Source of the DNA: Progne subis subis
Lineage: Eukaryota > Chordata > Aves > Passeriformes > Hirundinidae
DNA length: 64,000 nucleotides
Reading direction: 5' to 3'
Assembly (NCBI GenBank): GCA_022316685.1
Contig: JAKJHU010000067.1
Coordinates: 2,232,001 to 2,296,000, forward strand
A program made the position numbers and the translations under genes. Below, in pieces: positions 37,073 through 49,937 of the stretch; the stretch's first letter is position 1, and each line of letters opens with the position of its first letter. Under the pieces are notes generated by a model. The model saw nothing but the letters and a program-made list of their open reading frames with translations. It did no database searches and had not been told where the DNA came from.

Positions 37073-39751
37073 TCTCAGTATTTATTCATTCTATTTAGCT
37101 TCCAGTTTTAGGTCTAAAGGATATAAATCAGCCATCAGTAATACATTTTCCAAGGAATAATAAATATTTTGTATATTGTACTGTATCATAGACAGGTCTA
37201 CATACACAGAGTTCTCTGTTTAGGTAACAGAACTTAGTCCTGTCTACATACTAAATTCCTGTTCTGAAATTCTACAGAAGTTACAGCTTGGAATGTGAAG
37301 GATGTGAGATATTTTCTATGATTTTTCAAAGCTAGTGTGGCAGATAATCTTAGAAACATAGGAAAGTAGTTTATCCTTATTTACAGATTGGACTGTTGGT
37401 TATGGTAGGGTATTATTTTTTCCTCTTCTTCTTCAGAAGACCTATATATCCTGTATGCTGTATACATTCAATTCAGAGGACAGTGAGAAGTAAATTCATT
37501 CTTTTTTTGAGACCTGGAAGAAATGAAATACCACTTTTCCCCCCACATCCATATTGTGAGTGTTGTTTATCTCAGGATAATTAAGAAAATATGTGGTGAT
37601 AACAACATATAGTGCAGAATATCATGGTGAAGTGGAATTTTCAGTTTGGGATATTTTTTAAATGCACATGATAAGTAAAATAGGTACTTAAAAAATTGAT
37701 TCTCTGTACTTCATTAGAATTATCATTTTTATAACTGAGAGTGGATAACTGAGGTAGTTCTTGGTAATAGTAATTTTTTTATTGTCTTCCCAAAAGGAAA
37801 CAGTCATCTTAGTCCAATCATTTTAGATGTATCCATGTCAACCCTGTGGTTGAAAAATGAACCTTAGGGAAAGCAATCGTATCACTAGCTTTTGTGTTCT
37901 ACTGTGAAAACACTGATGACTGAATAATTGAGGTCACCTTGGCAAAAAGCCTATGCATTTTTTTCTTAACTAGGTGAGTCCTCTGATCCATGAGGGATTG
38001 TTTGAGACTTTGCAAAAAATCAAAAAGAAAGTTGGGATTAGGAGTTTTGTTTGTTTGTGTGCTTGTTTGTTTGTTTTGTGTTTGGATGTGCAGGTTTTTT
38101 TGTTGGGGTTTTTTTTTTGGGGGGTGAGGGTTTTTGTGTGTGTGTGTGTGGTATTTGTTTTGTTTTGATTTGTTTTTAAATTTTGATGCAAGAGACTAAA
38201 TTACTCAATACAACAGGAATACTAAATTAACCTAAAATGTAATCAAATATTTAACTATTTAAAATATAATTCATTCAAATCCCTAAATTGTTGGTTTTTT
38301 TTTTTTTTTTTTATTAAACTTGCCTGCATCACAGAAGAAACAGAAAGCTGAAATGTATTACAGGGAGCTGAGAAATATAACTGCAAAGTCTCAGGTGGAT
38401 GTTGGACATACTGAGAGAAAAGTAGCTACTTGTGATTCAGTCAGCTGTTAAAGCTATGAATGTTTGCTCTTTGCTACAACAGGTTTTTGTTTTGTTTTGT
38501 TTTTTAATTTATTTATTTCATTATGAAAATCATGAATATTTGATGACTGCTCAAAGTACTTAACTCTGAAATCATATAAGTATCCCTTGCTTTACCTTTG
38601 AGCTGAACAGACTAGCCATATCTACCTAGATAATACTAATGATAGCTTTCTAATCTCTACAGCTCAGCTCTTTAGATTTTGGGATTTTCTCTCTCTCAGT
38701 TTTTGAGTGATGAGAGTTGGAAGTATTTTTTTTTTTTTAATTTGATTTTTACAGTCAGAATTTATTTAAAAAAATCTTTCTGTTCCTTTCTTTATATATC
38801 TCAAAAAGATTATAGGAAATCAACACAATTACGACAGATACATCTATCACCACTGGCACATCTGATGATGGGTGATAATGACATGTTTCTTCAGCTGCTT
38901 AGAGTGATGGAAAGATTCTATATCTTGATATGAGGAACCAACCTTTCTTTTGATTTTTCTAATGAATTACATTAACTGAAAGTTCAAAGCAATAGAATTG
39001 ACCTTGTATATCTAAAAATAATTTCCCCTGAGTAGGAAAAGAAAAAAAATTATCTTCTATCTGAAGTCAGGCCATTGGAGAGGATTTTCTCTGAGATCCA
39101 GGAAGACTCTAAGAATGAGAAAAGGACAGACTATCTCTGGGGACAATACTATTATATGTACTGGCAGAAGATTACATTTTAAATAAAATGATGCCACTAA
39201 GGAAATACAGAAACATAGAATGAAGCATAGACCAAACATACAGCAAAAGTAAGCAATATAGAGCTCAATTTTTACCTGGGAATTTGAATAAAATAGTAGA
39301 TTTAGTAAAGAAAATAAAGGCATTTCTTATTAGACAAAGAGAGAAATGTGCACATAATAATGTCAAAATCTGCAGGCACACAGAACAGAATGAAAACTAA
39401 AGTCACTAAGTTCTTTATGCAAATTCTAAGAGCTCACAGGAAATGCTTAAATTTTTTGAAGGAAATCCATCAAAAATCACTGGTGTCTGACTTAAGAAAA
39501 TTACCCAGATAGCTCAGAATGCACTCACCATGAAAGATGATGGTGATGAGAATATGCTTTTATACTTTTTGGCAATGTCACTTGGAGATAATATTCTTTG
39601 TGAGCACCTTTCCTGGCCACAGCTGTGCTTTTATTCATTCTCATTTGGCCAAAGTCCAGAAATGCGTTACTGAAAAGGTGTCTAAATTTATTAGCAGATT
39701 GAAAATCTGGATAAGTTTCTTAAGAGCAACATCTGGTTTGTGTATTGAATG
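37073..39751. other. AT-rich intergenic DNA with a G/T-rich block
   Basis: A G/T-rich low-complexity tract (TTTG and GT units) lies at about 38047-38176. T-runs occur near 38296-38312 and 38728-38739. No gene was recognised. Confidence 0.5.
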
Positions 39752-40380
39752 CCCAGGTGAATTTCGTAAAGTTCAACAAGGCCATGCACAAGGTGTTGCA
39801 CCAGAGCTGGGACAACCCCCACAATCAATAGAAGCTGGGGGATGAATAGATGGAGAAGAGTTAGCCCTTGTTAGAAGGGCTTGGGAAAACTTGCAGGTGA
39901 AAATTGGATATGAGCCTGTAACATGTGCTTCCATCCAGCCAAATCTTTGGCTGCATTGTGGTCAACAGGTTGAGGAAGGTAATTCTGCCTCTCCATCTTG
40001 CTCTCATGAGAAGTCACCTGAAGTGCTGTGTCCAGTTATACAAAGCTCCAACATAAGAACATGGACCTGCTGGAGTGAGTCCAGAAAAGGGCCACAAAAA
40101 TGATCAGAAGGCTGGAAAGGGACGTTTCTTTACCACATCTTGTAGTGACAGAACAAGGGGTAAAAGTTATAAATTAAGAAAATGTATCTTTACACTGGAC
40201 CCAAGGAAGAAATCCTTTACATTGAGGCTGTGGATGTCCCACCCTTAGAAGTTTGCAAAGTCAGGTTTGATGAAGCTCTCAGCAACCAGTGCCAGTGGAA
40301 GGAGTCCCTGCCCTTGACAAGGGTGTTGCAACTAAATGATCTTACAGATCCTTCCCAACCCAAACCATTTTATGATTATA
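39752..40380 (+). mobile_element. CR1 LINE, degenerate ORF2 end plus 3' UTR
   Basis: 'aagttcaacaaggccatgca', 'ctgggggatgaatagatgga' and 'gagtccagaaaagggccacaaa' match the end of CR1 ORF2. The sequence continues through the 3' UTR to 'gatccttcccaacccaaacc' and 'attttatgattata'. The left boundary is approximate. Three short ORFs tile across it because of frameshifts; none is functional. Confidence 0.9.
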
Positions 40381-43300
40381 CGTTACAATTCTATTATTCT
40401 ATAACCTTCCCTTATATCTCTAAGTTTCAGGGGATTTTTGTATTACATTTTAAAACTTGGTTTTGAAGCCTTAAGATAAAATAGAAAAGAAAAAATATTC
40501 AACTCATTCTAAGAAAGAAATCGGTCAATAAAAAATATTTTTACAGTGTAACTAGTAATAATTAATTAATAAGACAGTAAGATTAAAATACATCTGATGA
40601 AGTCTTATAGGTCAGATTCAAACTTAAAATGCAAGCAACAAAATGTGAGTGTTCAAATGCAGATATCATCACATATACTAAGTGCTTGAGCTCTGAAAGT
40701 GTAACTGATAGCTATTCCATTCAGCTGCTTAATCATATCTGTTTGTTGTTACTTGAGAGAGTTTACGGTATTTGAAACATCCAGGTGTGGATTTCAGAGC
40801 AGAACTTGCCATATACAATATGAGGAATCGGCTCAGCACTAAAGATCCAAAAGAGAACCTATAAAACTCTCAAGTATCTCACAGAGCAATGGAAGGCCTT
40901 TTTTTTTTTTTTTTTTTTGATCACATTCCATTTTTCTAAATGTTTTCTGTTTGACATTTAGTCAACATTAGTCTTCATTATATCTCCAACTGTTGACACC
41001 AATTCAAAGCTTCTACAGTTGATGTGTCCCTTAAGAAAAAATATGACTCCATTAAATTGTTCTATTGTTCCTGAAGGTGAACATAAATTCCATAAAAACA
41101 AGAAATGTAACAATTTGTTCAATTTGAGATGTTTGCACTTTTATCTTTTTCATGCTGATGTTGTTCCCTTTCAATACTGAAAATAAAACATAAACATAAC
41201 ACGTTAAATATTGTCAGTTTAAAGTGCTGACATCCCATAAGAACCATTACCAAAAAAAAAAAAAAAAAAAAAAAAAGGTAATTTCTTTGGGCTAACACTT
41301 TAAAGTGATCTAAGGCTAATATTTGAGAGTGATCTAAGGCAAATGAAAATAAAAAAAGCATGGGACAGGATTTTTTATTCCTTGTGCTGGAAATTCAGTG
41401 TCAGAATTGGAGCCCATCTTTTGCTTAATTCAGTCTGATTTTACACTTACCATGAGAAGTATGCTGTCTTTTTGGCCATACAACATAATACTTTTATAAG
41501 GAATTTTCACCTTATATAAAGATCATAGTTATTATCCTTCAGATTCTCAGTTACACTGTGAATTAACTCTTCCTTACTGTATTTCTCAAACTCTTAAACA
41601 AAAACAGTGTTCTGAAAACATTAAGATCTTGCATTTAGAGAAAGAGGGAAAAAAAAAAAAAGATCTTTCTTACTCTTGTTATATGGCAAGCTTAAATTGC
41701 AGAGAAGGAAGTTGACCTATTGCCTTTTTAGGAACTCGCTACTCAGTGTCAATATTGACCACCTTAATTAGAATAACTCAAACCAGAACTTCCTCTAGTC
41801 TGACTGAAGAAATGAAAATTCATGGACACTCTTCTACTTTCAATAAATGATTCTGTCATATATTTGAGTCATATCAGAACTCACAACTCTAAATCTGAAT
41901 TTTCATTTCAAATGTCTAATAGAACATGATCAAGAATAAAGATTATGAGAAAAGGGACTATTTTTTTTCAGAGCTCTTTTCCAAATTCTCAGCTGTAATT
42001 ATAAAGATCCTGTTGGCTTATGTTTATCTTCTTCCAAGAATCTTTATACATAATGTTAGTGTTTCTTCCAAGAATTACATGTACTTCTGTTAATAGCAAT
42101 GTTTTTATCCATTGCTTTCAACATTGACTGAGAGAATATTGGTTGCTAAGAGCAGATAAAAGAGAAATGTTGCAGTGCTTGTCATTAGAACACAATGTAT
42201 TATAGATTTGTTATGTAAATACCTGATGTGCTATCCAAATGCCAGTTACTTTCTGACTTACATTTAAACTGCCTCTTAAAATGAGACGGCTGAGGTGACA
42301 CTGGGGAGACAGAGATCCAGACCCAAAAAAGAGATACCAAACAACATACTCAAGTGACTTAACATACTGGTCAAGCATAGTTAGAACTCTTTAGAACCCT
42401 GATCATTAAATAAATACCCAGTGAACCTTGAAATGTGGATGACAAGATTGAACCTAGCATATGGTAGCCCTGTTCTCCTCCTATCAGACATTACATTGCG
42501 TAGAACATTTCTGTCTTTGTAGCAAAATCAAAATATTAGGTCTTAAGATTATACCTTGCTGGTCAGACAGATAATTTTTTGTGATCACTGAAGAGATTTA
42601 CACATGTTGGTACTGTCTATTGGATTGGAACAAACAATACCTCTTCTTAATTTAAAATTTGTGAGATGTTTTCTACCCCATTCTTTGTATACGGTTGTCA
42701 ATAAGGCAATTATTTTTAAACACTATTGTATATGTTTAAATTAGTTTGTTTACATTTTAAAAAGGTAACTGGGAATTATATGGATTCTTTTATTGTAAAT
42801 TAAAAGGAATTCCATCAAGAAAACCAATATTTTCTTTATTTATAACAAACTATTTCAATTTTAAATTAAAAGTACAAGCTTTGATAAATTCAGTTTTTCT
42901 GACTGAAAATAAGAATTAATTTATTTTCAGTAATCATTTTCATACATCTGTTTCAATAATGAGTAAAATCAAACCAAACTTTCTTCTTATTTCTCTCATT
43001 TAAAAATTAAAAATTCTATGAATTTTTAGTGTTTTAAAAGTAGAAATAAAAATGAGAACTGGACAGAAAAGAAATGACAAGTGTAGTATTAAAGTAATTA
43101 ACAAGATTTGTTATTTATTACTCACAATTTTAGCAATTCAGTACTCATTAAAAAATTGTTTTATCTATCAGTTGCCAAGACAGTTATTGATGTGCAATAT
43201 TATACCTCTGCAAAGCTTTTTGGAAATAGACATTTTTAAACATGAAAAAACCCCTAAATTAATGAAAATGTGATTGAAGTGGGTGTTCTGGTTTGGTACT

Positions 43301-44732
43301 CCCTCTAATACAGAACATTATTAAATATGTAGCTACAAAAATATTTAATGCATTTATTTAGTCCAAGGCTTGTGATTTATATGCAGCCTGGCAAGACAAG
43401 TGTACAAATACCATACCAGAAAACACACAAAGTACAGTTTTGTGGATACTTGAAAGACTTTCCAACAGTTCAAAATAATACGTTGTTTGGGGGGGGAGGG
43501 GGTGTTTGTTTGTTTGTTTTGAGTGGGATTTATTTTTTGTTTTGTTTTTACAAAAGCTTACATATTTTTCTGGGAAATAGTTTAGAGTTCAAAAAATATA
43601 TTCCTATTTGAAAAATGTCCTTATTTTCATTCTTTGCCATATTTCTACATACAGAGTTATACATTGTGGAAATACTGATAAATTGCACCATTCTTTCTTT
43701 ACCAGTGTGATTCAGGATTTCCAAAACATCATTCACTTAAATCGCCCATCATCACTATCAACCATTTGTAATCTACATGCTATTCCTACAGGGAACTAAA
43801 GTACCATGTTCACTTAAATTTTTCCATTTCTTGGCATGATAGATAAAATACATTGATGAAAATGAAATTAAGGAAATTACTGTAAATCCAGAAAATGCAA
43901 TTTTTTTGCAACTTACACTGTCAAAAATAACCCTTAAAGAAATAAAGCCTACTATTTCATTTAAGTTTCTTTAAAAGGTTTCTAAAAACCATCAAGTGTT
44001 TAGGGACAATGTAGTAATTTTGAAATATGTGAGTTACTGCTGTTCACAGTTATTTTGCATTTCTTAAAAATATCAGAAGTAATTTGTTTGTGTCAATAGA
44101 AATAACATGATAATTTTTCTAAAACTCCTAATTTCCAAAAGAATCTGAAGGGAGAACTATTCATAAAGCACAGTATACAATCTCTCTAGAAACAACCTAC
44201 AGCTTCACAAAAGGCTTTGATAAGAATTGTATTTAGAATAAATTTTGACTTTTTATCCTTGTATTTGGCTTTTTATACAAGAGATATTTGAATAAACATA
44301 GAGTTCATTCATAAAGAGATTTTATGCTTGGATTATTACAGCCCCAGCTAGTCATAATCCTCTATTTGCAAAGCTACAAGTGGATGAGAAGTAAATGGCT
44401 TTGATGTCACAAGTTATTACTTCAATTGATGTATCATCATTGAGAACTGTTAAACAGAAAAACAAAAAAAAAAAGTTTTGTGAAAGCATCCTTATCATTT
44501 GAAATTCAATTGGCAGAGCAACAAAGACTGAGTAAAATTAGAAAACAGGATTTTTTTTTTTTTCCTGGTTGTTTTGTGCTTACTTATAAAGCATTATTTT
44601 GTGCTTGCTTATAAAGAGATCTTAAAACTTGAAATATATTTTTTCTCTGCTCCATTTTTCTTAAAAAAAAACAAACAAACAAACCAAACCAAAACACCAA
44701 TTCCTCCTCACCTCTCCTCTTCCCCTCACAAA
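40381..44732. other. AT-rich intergenic DNA, about 4.3 kb
   Basis: A25 run at 41252-41276, a 24-bp imperfect tandem duplication at 41292-41339, a G-rich patch at 43490-43503 with TTTG units after it, and a 20-bp duplication at 44572-44616. No gene was recognised. Confidence 0.5.
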
Positions 44733-45074
44733 GAAGTTGCAGATTGCAATGAATTCTGCCCTCAGTCTCCTCCAGGCTGAACACCAAGTGACCTCAGCTG
44801 CTCCTCATACATCTTCCCTCAAGGCTCTTCACCATCTTTGTGGCCTTTTTTTTGGACACTTTCCAATAGCTTTATCTTCTTTATATTGTGGCACCCAAAC
44901 CAGCCCCCAGCACTCGAGGTGAGGCTGCCCCAGTGCAGAGCGGAGCAGGACAATCCCCTCCCTTGCCTGGCTGGTGATGCTGTGCCTGATGCACTCCAGG
45001 ACAAGGATGGCCCTCCTGGCTGCCAGGGCACTGCTGGCTCATGGTCAGATTGCCATTGATCCGGACCTCCAGGT
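44733..45074 (-). mobile_element. CR1 LINE fragment (end of ORF2), minus strand
   Basis: The plus strand shows the reverse complement of well-known CR1 sequence: 'cactcgaggtgaggctgccc', 'gtgcctgatgcactccagga', 'tggccctcctggctgccagg' and 'ctcctccaggctgaacacca'. It matches the region where CR1 ORF2 passes into the 3' UTR. Both a 5' truncation and loss of the 3' end are evident. Less diverged than the other CR1 copies here. Confidence 0.92.
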
Positions 45075-46700
45075 TTCTTTCTGTGAGAAAAATTCAGTGA
45101 AATTTGAAGGTGAGACAGCCTAAGATTTTTTGCGCTCCAATATGGATATGGGCTAATACATTTATTTGTCTCCACCAAAAATAAACCAAACAAATTTCAA
45201 AGTTTCCTGAGAGCATCTCTCAGTGAACAGGGGAGCAGCTTTGGGGCTCTTTTGAGAATTAAGAGCTAACACAGAGATAAAAGATAATAATAATAATAAT
45301 ATTTAGACATTGCTATTTTTGTAACTGCAAAATTTAAAAGTCAACTGTCTGTAAGCATACAACTCACCAATAGCAAATTATGCATGCATGTTTTCTGGAG
45401 ACAGTTAAGTTGTCAGATTGGCATGCACAACAGCTAGGATGCTAAACTATGGGTCAAATAGTAATATTGCTGTTTCTTGCATAAAATGAAAGCAAATATC
45501 TCTTTGAAACCATGATTCAGTCTACAACTGTTTTATGTGTTTCTAACACAGCTTCTATCAGGATTTTTATATTTCTTGGGATACACAAATGGATAAAGAG
45601 AGAGACAAAAGTTGAAGTTCTTTCTGCCATCTGAGTATTCCTCTGGCTACAATACCTGGATACATGAGATAGTCTCCTGGAAGGTGAAATGAGATAAGAT
45701 GGGTTTAAAACCTTGCTAGCTAAAATCTATTTACCATCACTATGTAGTCATCTTAGCATAAGCAGATTCAGTTGAAAGTTTTATTTTGATTTCTGTCTAG
45801 AAAGCATGCATAGTGTGTTGTTTTCTAAAATCTGAGCAAATTATGTGTTGGAAATATAAATGTTTACCATCTGCTAAGAGGCTTATGGCTTTTATCCTAT
45901 TGTTTCTTTCTCCACTAAAAGGAAATTTGGTTAATAGGCAAGTGAATACTTAACATAAGTCTTCACAGTAGTATTGCAGTTTAAATTTTTGATTTATTTC
46001 TTCAATATAGTGTCACTTAGATTGGACCTTCTTCAAACTATGTGAATAGAAAAGAAAAAACTAAGTAGGAAAAGGCAAGATATGATTAAAAGTTTGACCC
46101 AAAGTACGTGAAAAAAAAAAAAAAAAAAAAAATCAGTATTTTTATGAGCTTTAGATCTGGCAATTTCATGTCTAGAGCCTTTGAGAAGCAAAAGCTCCTT
46201 TACTCAAAGGCACACCTTATCTGTGACCAAGAATCAAAATATATGTTATCAGTGTTAGACAAGGACTCTAACCATACAGTCATACATAATGTTTTCATAA
46301 TAATTTAATTTACTAAAATTCAAGGAACATTTCATTTTTACAAGATCACATACTACAAATTTTCTACTGCAGCTCTTATTCAGAAAAGTGTTATACTTCT
46401 TAAGTCTTCCATCCTATCTCTGAGCCAGTAGTTCTATGTTCCTTATCACAAAAGTTCAGTATGTTTTCTTCTTAACTTCTACTGGGATGGTATCTATCAG
46501 AGATAGTGGTGGGAGGAGAATTTGTGTAAGGGAGAACTCAGAGTAAAATCCATTTTTCTTTCCAAAAAATATATGGCAGAAATCTGGGTGTGACTCAGGA
46601 AAACATGCAAAAAACCACCCATGAGCACCTCTGACAGTCTGGGGTTTCTTAGTATCAGATACTTGTGAAGACATTACATAGAATAGTGAATTGGATAGGA
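45075..46700. other. AT-rich intergenic DNA, no supported gene
   Basis: An (AAT)n microsatellite lies at about 45286-45300 and an A-run of about 22 at 46110-46131. No gene was recognised. Confidence 0.5.
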
Positions 46701-48136
46701 ACTGAATGTGGTGGTGCAAGAATTGTTTTATTAAGTTATTAAGTAATTTTTATAAGTTTTATAAGTAGTTTTTTGTAATGGTACATTCCACTGTGCCCCC
46801 CGTTTTCTGTAATGGTTCCCCCCCCATGAGTTGGTTATATAACTGCGCTGTCGCAGTGTCCGCTGCGCCTGGCAGGCGCTGACCACAGGCTAGCTCAGCC
46901 ACCAATACACTGCGGCAAATGCTCTTGGGTCGGGGTCGCAGGTAAGGCAAGCGACCTCTTCCCCGTGGGGTCTTGGTTCCCCCACGCCAGCGACAGGGCT
47001 TGTTGGAGTCGCGACCACGGCAGCGAAGAAAGAGCCGACTCTCTCAGGCAGGGTACAAAGGTGTTTTATTAAGGGGAGTCCAGCACGGAACTCCGCCTCA
47101 GCCGACTGCTGCCCGAAGAGAGCCCAGAGCAGTACTGTGCACCGGCTTATACACGGGGGAGGGTTCAGGAGGTGGCAACAACGGGTCAGCCAATGAGGAA
47201 TAATGTGGGTGTAACAGGGGGTGTTAACTTCTGAACAGAGATCCAATAACAAGACGGGTGGGGGATTTCCCAGGCACCAGCCTATCACTCGATGCCCTCC
47301 CTGGATCTTTCCAGAAACCAGGGAAGGGCCCCAAAGTGACAGACAGGGCACACAAGAGGAGAGAGAGGGGATTGACAGGGGTAGGCAGAGGAGGGGGATG
47401 ATTGACACAAAACGAACTGTTACATAACATGCTCGAGGGGGAAAAACTACTACATGAAAAAGGGGTACACCAGAACGAACTATTACATCATAGAATTTTT
47501 ATAAAATTTTTCAGAAACATTCAAAAACAGAATAGAACCACTTCTCACACCACCACATCAGTCGTTTTATGTCAATCGTCCCACTCCTCCACCTGTCCTT
47601 GTCAATCTTCTCTCTCTCTCCTCTTGGTCACCCTGTCACTTCAGGGCCCTTTTCTGGATTCTGGAAAGATCCAGGGGAGGCGTCGAGCGATAGATAGGCT
47701 GGTGCCTGGGAAATCCCCTTCTCCCATCTTGTGATTGGTCTGATGTTTAAAAGTTAACACCCCCTGTTACACCCCCGAATTCCCTGATTAGCTGACCTGT
47801 TGTCGCCACCCCTTGATCCTCCCTGGTTTATAAGTTGCTGCAAGGCTTTGTTCTAGGCTTTCTCTCTGGGCAGCAAGGGTCAGAGGCAGAGCTCCTTGCC
47901 GGACTCCCCTTTAATAAAACACTATTAACCCTGCTCAAGAAAGAGTCGACCCTTTGTCCGTCACCATAGTCGTGACGCCATCAGGTCCAGCCGCCGGTGT
48001 GGGGAACCAAAGACCCACAGGGAGGAGATTACTCGCCCTGCCTATAACCCCGACCAACCCACGTTAGCTGCAGTGCTGGACTTAGCTAGCCTGTGGTCAG
48101 CACCTGCCAGGCGTGAGGGACACTGCGATAACTGAA
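46701..48136 (+). mobile_element. Solo LTR, family C copy C2, split by an inverted C LTR, 6-bp TSD
   Basis: The outer element is 46707-46843/46848 plus 47558-48130 (about 715 bp without the insert). It starts TGTGGTGGTGCAAG and ends CACTGCGATA, so the last two bases are TA rather than CA. The perfect TSD ACTGAA is at 46701-46706 and 48131-48136. TATAAG at 47829-47834 and AATAAA at 47913-47918 set the plus orientation. U5 ends 'ggtcagcacctgccaggcgt', shared with copies C3 and C5. It is interrupted after 'ggttatataac' by a minus-strand LTR of the same family. Confidence 0.88.
46849..47557 (-). mobile_element. LTR family C copy C2n nested in C2, inverted
   Basis: This full-length C LTR (709 bp) reads on the minus strand. 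Its plus-strand left edge TGTCGCAGTGTCC is the reverse complement of an end in CACTGCGACA, and its right edge CACCACCACA corresponds to the LTR start. The poly(A) signal appears as TTTATT near 47063. Unlike the other C copies it lacks a 6-bp TSD: host sequence stops at 'ttatataac', followed by five extra bases (TGCGC), and resumes at 47558 with TCAGTCG. The overlapping 172-residue minus ORF is an LTR read-through and not a gene. Confidence 0.8.
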
Positions 48137-48389
48137 TATACTTAATTTTTAATACAGCTTTATGACTTCCCCACCTTCACAGAAAAGTTCAAAACCTAAT
48201 AGATTTGCTTATAGAGAAAGATGCAGAAAAAGTTCATATCTAGAGCAGTGGTTAAAAAGAAAATGTCAAACCCTCCCTCACTGCATCCCCTGCAGTCTGA
48301 ACATTTTCTTATGTACTAACACCTCTATTACTGATGTGGCTGATGCCCTTTGCAATGGTTCACACTTATGTAGATATGATACTTACAGA
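48137..48389. other. Intergenic DNA, no feature seen
   Basis: No gene or repeat was recognised in this short interval. Confidence 0.5.
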
Positions 48390-48480
48390 TGTGGTTTAGT
48401 GGTGGAAAGGGCAAGTGTGAGTTTAAGGACAGGACTCAGTCATCTTAGATGTCTTTTCCAACCTGAATTCTATGAGTCCA
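48390..48480 (+). mobile_element. Short CR1 3' tail
   Basis: 'gtggtttagtggtggaaagg', 'aggactcagtcatcttagat' and 'gtcttttccaacctgaattc' then 'tatgagtcc' match the last ~90 bp of an avian CR1 3' UTR. Confidence 0.7.
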
Positions 48481-49289
48481 TAAATATTTTTTGTTTTCTC
48501 ATCATTATCTTGTGTCAGATATTATGTTGCATGATTATATCTGCATCATTATGCTACAGATAAACTCAGGTTGAGACCTTGTTTTTCTCTACGTGTCAAT
48601 ATCGTGAAGTGGGTTTTGATAATTTTTACATAGTTTGGTATCACCAAGTAGGTTGAAATTAAGCTGTTCTTTTTTCTTTGTTCTCATGCAAGACCTTGAA
48701 AAAATAGAAACTCTCTTTTCCTTGTGGAAGGGAAAAGTGACAAGGTGAGAAGTAAGTTGTAATCCACAATTATTCTGTTAGTTACACGATAATTGCTTCA
48801 ACTGTTTATGTCTTTGGTTTTTCAGCCTAGGAAATGGACAGTCATGGTTACAGAAAAGTTAAGATTTATTTTCTTTTGGAAATGCTTCAAAACTTCATTC
48901 AAGATATCTACGAATAGAAGAAACCCTTAGTCCTTATAGCTTTTTTTGTTTCTGAACTAAAAAAAAAAAAAAATCTGGTAGGAAGAAAAATTTATTAGAA
49001 AATAAATTCAATTGAATAAATTTCATTTTCTTCTTAAATTTATTTCTTTTGATGCTGAAGTACTTAATAGAAAACTATCCTGTTGACCTTCACATCCTTT
49101 CCAATTTTCAACCCAGCTGAGCTTTGGTATTCCTGACTCATCCTTTTTCTCCCGTATCAAGAATTCCTTTTAAAATTTGAGCACAATTAGGAATTCCCTG
49201 TTCATACCAGCTGGCCTGCTTTACTTTCTGTGCTTTATTCCTGTGCTCTGAAGAGGTCAACCACAAAGATTGTCCAGATCTCTTAGGCC
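48481..49289. other. AT-rich intergenic DNA, no feature seen
   Basis: A short A-run lies at about 48959-48973. No gene was recognised. Confidence 0.5.
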
Positions 49290-49830
49290 CCCTGGCCCTC
49301 CAGGGCAGTCTCCCATGCTATCCTCTCAAGCAGATCATTCAACAAACCAGAATCTACTCTTTCAAATTCCGGGGTTTTGACTCTAACACATGTTGGTCCC
49401 TTCTGTCCACAATCTCTGTTAACCAAGGCTGTTGTAAACCTATACATATTCAGATAATTCTTTCCATTTTATGAGCATCAACATGTCCAGCAGAAAATTG
49501 CCTCTACTCAGCTCATGAAGTATGTGCATCAAATTCCACTAACACATACTAGAAATTTCCTGGACTGTTTATAACCAATTATACTACTCATTCTGCAGCA
49601 GTCCAGGTGGCTGAAATCCCCCAAGGATACCCAATCCTGCAATTGTGGGGTTTCTTCCTGTTGTCTACAGAAGGCTTCATCTACTTTCTTAGGCATAGCT
49701 GGTACCTGTCTTGGGACCCTGCCTGTCCTCTGACTCTTACCTACAAAATCTTGACCATCTCTTGACCTTTCCCTAGCAAAAATCCCTTGCATTCCAGCCA
49801 CCTGTTACGATACACACTGCCCCCTTACCT
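49290..49830 (-). mobile_element. CR1 LINE internal fragment encoding the ORF2 endonuclease domain
   Basis: The minus-strand ORF at 49529-49801 keeps recognisable CR1 endonuclease sequence: DEAFCRQQEE followed by LGDFSHLDCC (normally GDFNHPDICW) and KQSRKFLVCV. This domain nicks target DNA to start reverse transcription. The acidic D of GDF is kept, but the following N is S and the histidine-proline pair is altered. Similarity continues in broken frames leftward to about 49290 ('taaccaaggctgttgtaaac'). Both the 5' part and the whole RT and 3' UTR are missing here. Boundaries are approximate. Confidence 0.8.
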
Positions 49831-49937
49831 ACCTCATCTTTTTTTCCTAAAATTCCCCTATCCGTCACAACATTTTGCAATCGCTGTGATGTGATAGCTT
49901 AGCAATTGACTTTCAATTCCCTCTGTTCATTTCTAAT

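Noticed and set aside
46890..47408. 172-residue minus-strand ORF
   Set aside because: Lies wholly inside the nested LTR C2n; the equivalent ORF is not preserved in the other C copies.
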